From the NCBI RefSeq assembly GCF_947179165.1, contig NC_077242.1:42897097-42961096 (forward strand): a stretch of DNA of 64,000 bases, written 5' to 3'. Position numbers and translations under genes: made by a program. Shown here piece after piece: positions 61,728 through 64,000 of the stretch. This DNA is from Solanum dulcamara (lineage: Eukaryota > Streptophyta > Magnoliopsida > Solanales > Solanaceae). The notes beneath the pieces were generated by a model that was not told where the DNA came from, did not search any database, and worked only from the letters and a program-made list of their open reading frames with translations. Every line of letters starts with the position of its first letter. The stretch's first letter is position 1.

Positions 61728-62532
61728 AAGCCATGATTGGCCACCATAACATGCTGCCAACTAGGGGCTGCCATATGGCAGTGGGGTCCACCCCCCAAGC
61801 AGGTGGGTCACCTACTTGACCCCAAGTAGGTGGGTCACCTACTTCTATGTGTCATCTCCCTATGCTGCCACGTGTCATTCTCCCCTTTATCTCGTGGGTT
61901 CGTAATCTCATCTTATTTTACGTACCTATGTAATCCGTGCTACGTAAGCTTGGTACGTACTCACGTAACTTAAGTATCTAAGGCTTCCAAATTACTAGCT
62001 TACGTAGGTAAATTGTGTCCGACGACTCTTTACTTGGCCTTCCACTCCTTTCGACTTCTCATGACCTCATTTCCAACCTTTCCTCCTTTGGGGTATCGTA
62101 TCACATTCTCCCTTCCTTAGAGTCATTTGATAGTGTCATAGCTTATCTGGCTCACATGATAATGTCTAAGAAACTTAAGAATACATTCTGAGCTCGAGAG
62201 TGTGGGGTGTAACAACCCTGTCCTACCATATATTACCATTACTATTCTTAGAGGTCTGTAAATATGTGTATGTGAATTATTTGTAAGTTTGTTTCAATTG
62301 AGCCTATACGACACGTTGTAGATGTTTTTATGTTAGGGAAGCCTTGTCGACGTGCGTGCCCTTCCATGATATAAAGGAAAGTGGATATATGTACACGAAA
62401 AGGTTTTGACCCATTGGGGTTTTTGTGTGTAGTATCACATTATATAGAGTTCAACTTGACTATAGCCGATAGATATGTATACGGGGATCCAGGTCAGAAC
62501 CCGGTCGCGGCCTATGGGGTTGAGTCGTGACA

Positions 62533-62686
62533 AATATGGGCAAACATTCATGGGGCAAGGTCTCATCAATACTCCTCTTCCAATGTTCAACAAGGACAAA
62601 AGTTCCAATCCTATGGTTCTAAGGGAGAATGTGGGTACTCAATCTCTCCCCGCTTGCAATAAGTGTAGCAAGACTCATAAGGGGGA
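62533..62686 (+). pseudogene. Gag scrap with half a zinc knuckle
   Basis: The frame ends in 'PACNKCSKTHKGD', the kind of C-x2-C-x4-H start found in many gypsy gag proteins, and is then cut by the LTR at 62687. The element it came from is not otherwise seen here. Confidence 0.5.
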
Positions 62687-63085
62687 TGTTATACCCCGTA
62701 CTTTCGCACCTTGGGACATTGTCTTACGTCTCTTAAAAATTTCCATGTGATCTAGATTATCTACCACCCTATCAAATAACTCTAAGGAAAGGAGAATGAG
62801 ATACCCCATAATAGGGAAGAATGGAAATAGGATTATAAGAATCCGGAAGGAGTTGGAGGCTAAGTAATGAGTCGTAGGACTTGGCTTACTCGCGTAAGAT
62901 ACCAAATTAGATGTCTTACATACTTAAGCTACTTGAGTACATTCCAAGCTTATGTAGAAAGGATTACATAAGTTCTTAAAGTAAGATGAGATTATGAGCC
63001 TACGAAAGAGGGAGAAGGAGACATATGGCAGAAAGGGAATGTGACATGTGGTAGCAGGTGAAGAGGCCATGTGGCAGAAGGTGAT

Positions 63086-63249
63086 TCACCTGCTTGGACC
63101 AAGCAGGTGACCCACCTGCTTGGGGTGGACCCCACCTTCCATGTGGCATCCCCTAATTGGAGGCATAGATGCGTCGTCCCAATGGGGGCTGGACACGTGT
63201 CACCCTTAGGGGATGAGATGTGTCACCTCCTAAGGAGGTGTATATATAC
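63086..63249 (+). promoter_or_regulatory. LTR U3: 25-bp palindrome, CACGTGTC site and TATA box
   Basis: TCACCTGCTTGG and CCAAGCAGGTGA face each other around a single A (63086-63110), a perfect palindrome. GACACGTGTC is at 63192-63201 and TATATATA at about 63240-63248. Confidence 0.55.
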
Positions 63250-63624
63250 ATGTTTGATGACTATTAATTCACTTCTTCCTCCAAAATTCAAAACAGAAGA
63301 AAGGAAAGAAATCCTAGAACTAGAGAGAGAGCGCTACGAGTTTGGAGACAAAGAAATGGGTAAGTCCTCCGATTTCTTTCTATGAATTAATTATCTACGT
63401 TGTAAATGAAGGTGTTAATGATGTAAATTTACTATTTGGAGCAGCACCAAAGGGGTCACAAACAGCCATTACATTTTTAGCCACGTCAAGGAACTTCTGA
63501 GGTGAGTTTTGGCAAGGTAAGATTCTCTCTTTTGGGGTGGAGTTAATGATGTTGTTATGGAGTATATTAAATGTGTTAAATGAAGCTGGAAGTAGGAAAA
63601 TTGCATAAGTATACTTGACATGAG

Positions 63625-63759
63625 GAGGTCACAGGTTCAAGCCTTGGAAACAGCCTCTGGCAGAAATGCAAGGTAAGGCTGCGTACAATAGACCCTTATG
63701 GTCGGGCCCTTCCCCGGACCCTGCGCATAGCGGGAGCTTAAGTGCACCGGGCTGCCCCC
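63625..63759 (+). mobile_element. 5'-truncated SINE (Au-like) with 14-bp target duplication
   Basis: The body has a B-box GGTTCAAGCC (63634-63643), 'aaggctgcgtacaatagacc', 'ccttccccggaccctgcgca' and ends 'gcaccgggctgcccc', which I recognise as an Au-type SINE. The A-box half is missing. ATACTTGACATGAG flanks it at 63611-63624 and 63760-63773, so the truncation happened at insertion. Confidence 0.88.
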
Positions 63760-64000
63760 ATACTTGACATGAGAAACAAACTAAATTGAAGTCGTTCTAG
63801 TTAAATCGAGGTCGAGTAGTGTGTTGTGGTTGTGATGATGTGGTCAGAGATGGTTTGGTTATATGTTTCATGGTTAGAAAGTGTTTCAAAAAGGGTGTGG
63901 GTGCTGCTGGTTTCTTCCACATAGCCCTCCAGTTTGTGTGGTTAAAGGTTTTATGAAATAGAGATAGAAAACCTTATTTTGGTATCGTGGTTTTGGGCGA

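Larger units (their letters stand above)
58833..62214 (-). repeat. Nested minus-strand solo LTR, 3382 bp
   Basis: In plus view it begins TGTCACGACACAACCCC and ends GGGGTGTAACA. The flanks GCCCT (58828-58832) and ACCCT (62215-62219) match at 4 of 5 bases, as expected for an old target duplication. The host LTR reads straight across when it is removed. Confidence 0.88.
55855..62532 (+). repeat. 3' LTR of the older element, split by a nested solo LTR
   Basis: It starts TGTTATACCCCATAC right after the polypurine tract and ends GGTTGAGTCGTGACA at 62532. It is interrupted at 58833-62214 by a minus-strand LTR. Without that insertion it is about 3.3 kb, the size of its sisters. Its U3 palindrome is at 56217-56239 (CACCTACTTGG facing CCAAGTAGGTG around one base) and a TATATAT starts at about 56371. 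Confidence 0.88.
62687..64000 (+). repeat. LTR start, continuing beyond the window
   Basis: It begins TGTTATACCCCGTACTTTCG and follows its sister LTRs. The right end lies beyond the window. A SINE interrupts it at 63625-63759. Confidence 0.85.

Overview
This window is nuclear DNA from a flowering plant, most likely of the Solanaceae (nightshade family). The evidence is intron-split eukaryotic coding sequence, very AT-rich intergenic DNA, many plant retrotransposons with long (2.7-3.7 kb) LTRs, an RTE-type LINE with a TTG tail, and two tRNA-derived SINEs of the type I associate with Solanaceae. The family assignment rests on remembered repeat types and is moderate in confidence. I see no bacterial, plastid or viral genome content.

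Layout. 1-10544: stacked LTRs of one Ty3/gypsy-like family on both strands. The leftmost LTR carries a 2.5-kb poly(A)-tailed insertion with a target-site duplication and a very long open frame that I cannot assign to any family. 10545-12574: AT-rich DNA without a recognised gene. 12575-32730: one host gene on the minus strand, a SASA-type carbohydrate esterase. Exon 1 (32080-32730) carries the catalytic serine and exon 2 (12575-12814) the catalytic Asp/His. The inferred intron is about 19.3 kb and holds a nearly full-length RTE LINE, a 5'-truncated second LINE copy, a TIR (MITE-like) element, a 3.66-kb solo LTR with perfect target duplication, and a SINE whose 3' half has been tandemly amplified. 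32731-41096: the gene's upstream side, MITE-like remnants, an older LTR and another solo LTR with perfect target duplication. 41097-51647: a young complete Ty3/gypsy chromovirus-type (Tekay/Del-like) element on the minus strand, with 2.69-kb LTRs about 99.5% identical, a perfect 5-bp target duplication, a tRNA-iMet primer site, a polypurine tract, and gag-pol interrupted by one amber codon. 51648-64000: the eroded 3' half of an older related element whose 3' LTR is split by a nested solo LTR, then a gag scrap and another LTR holding a 5'-truncated SINE.

The only host gene I can support is the esterase. Almost everything else is transposable-element DNA in nested order. The observations most worth following are the unassigned poly(A)-tailed insertion near the left edge, the esterase gene with its TE-filled intron, the SINE-seeded tandem array, the conserved palindrome plus CACGTG array upstream of the TATA box in LTRs of one family, and the higher-order minisatellites inside those LTRs.
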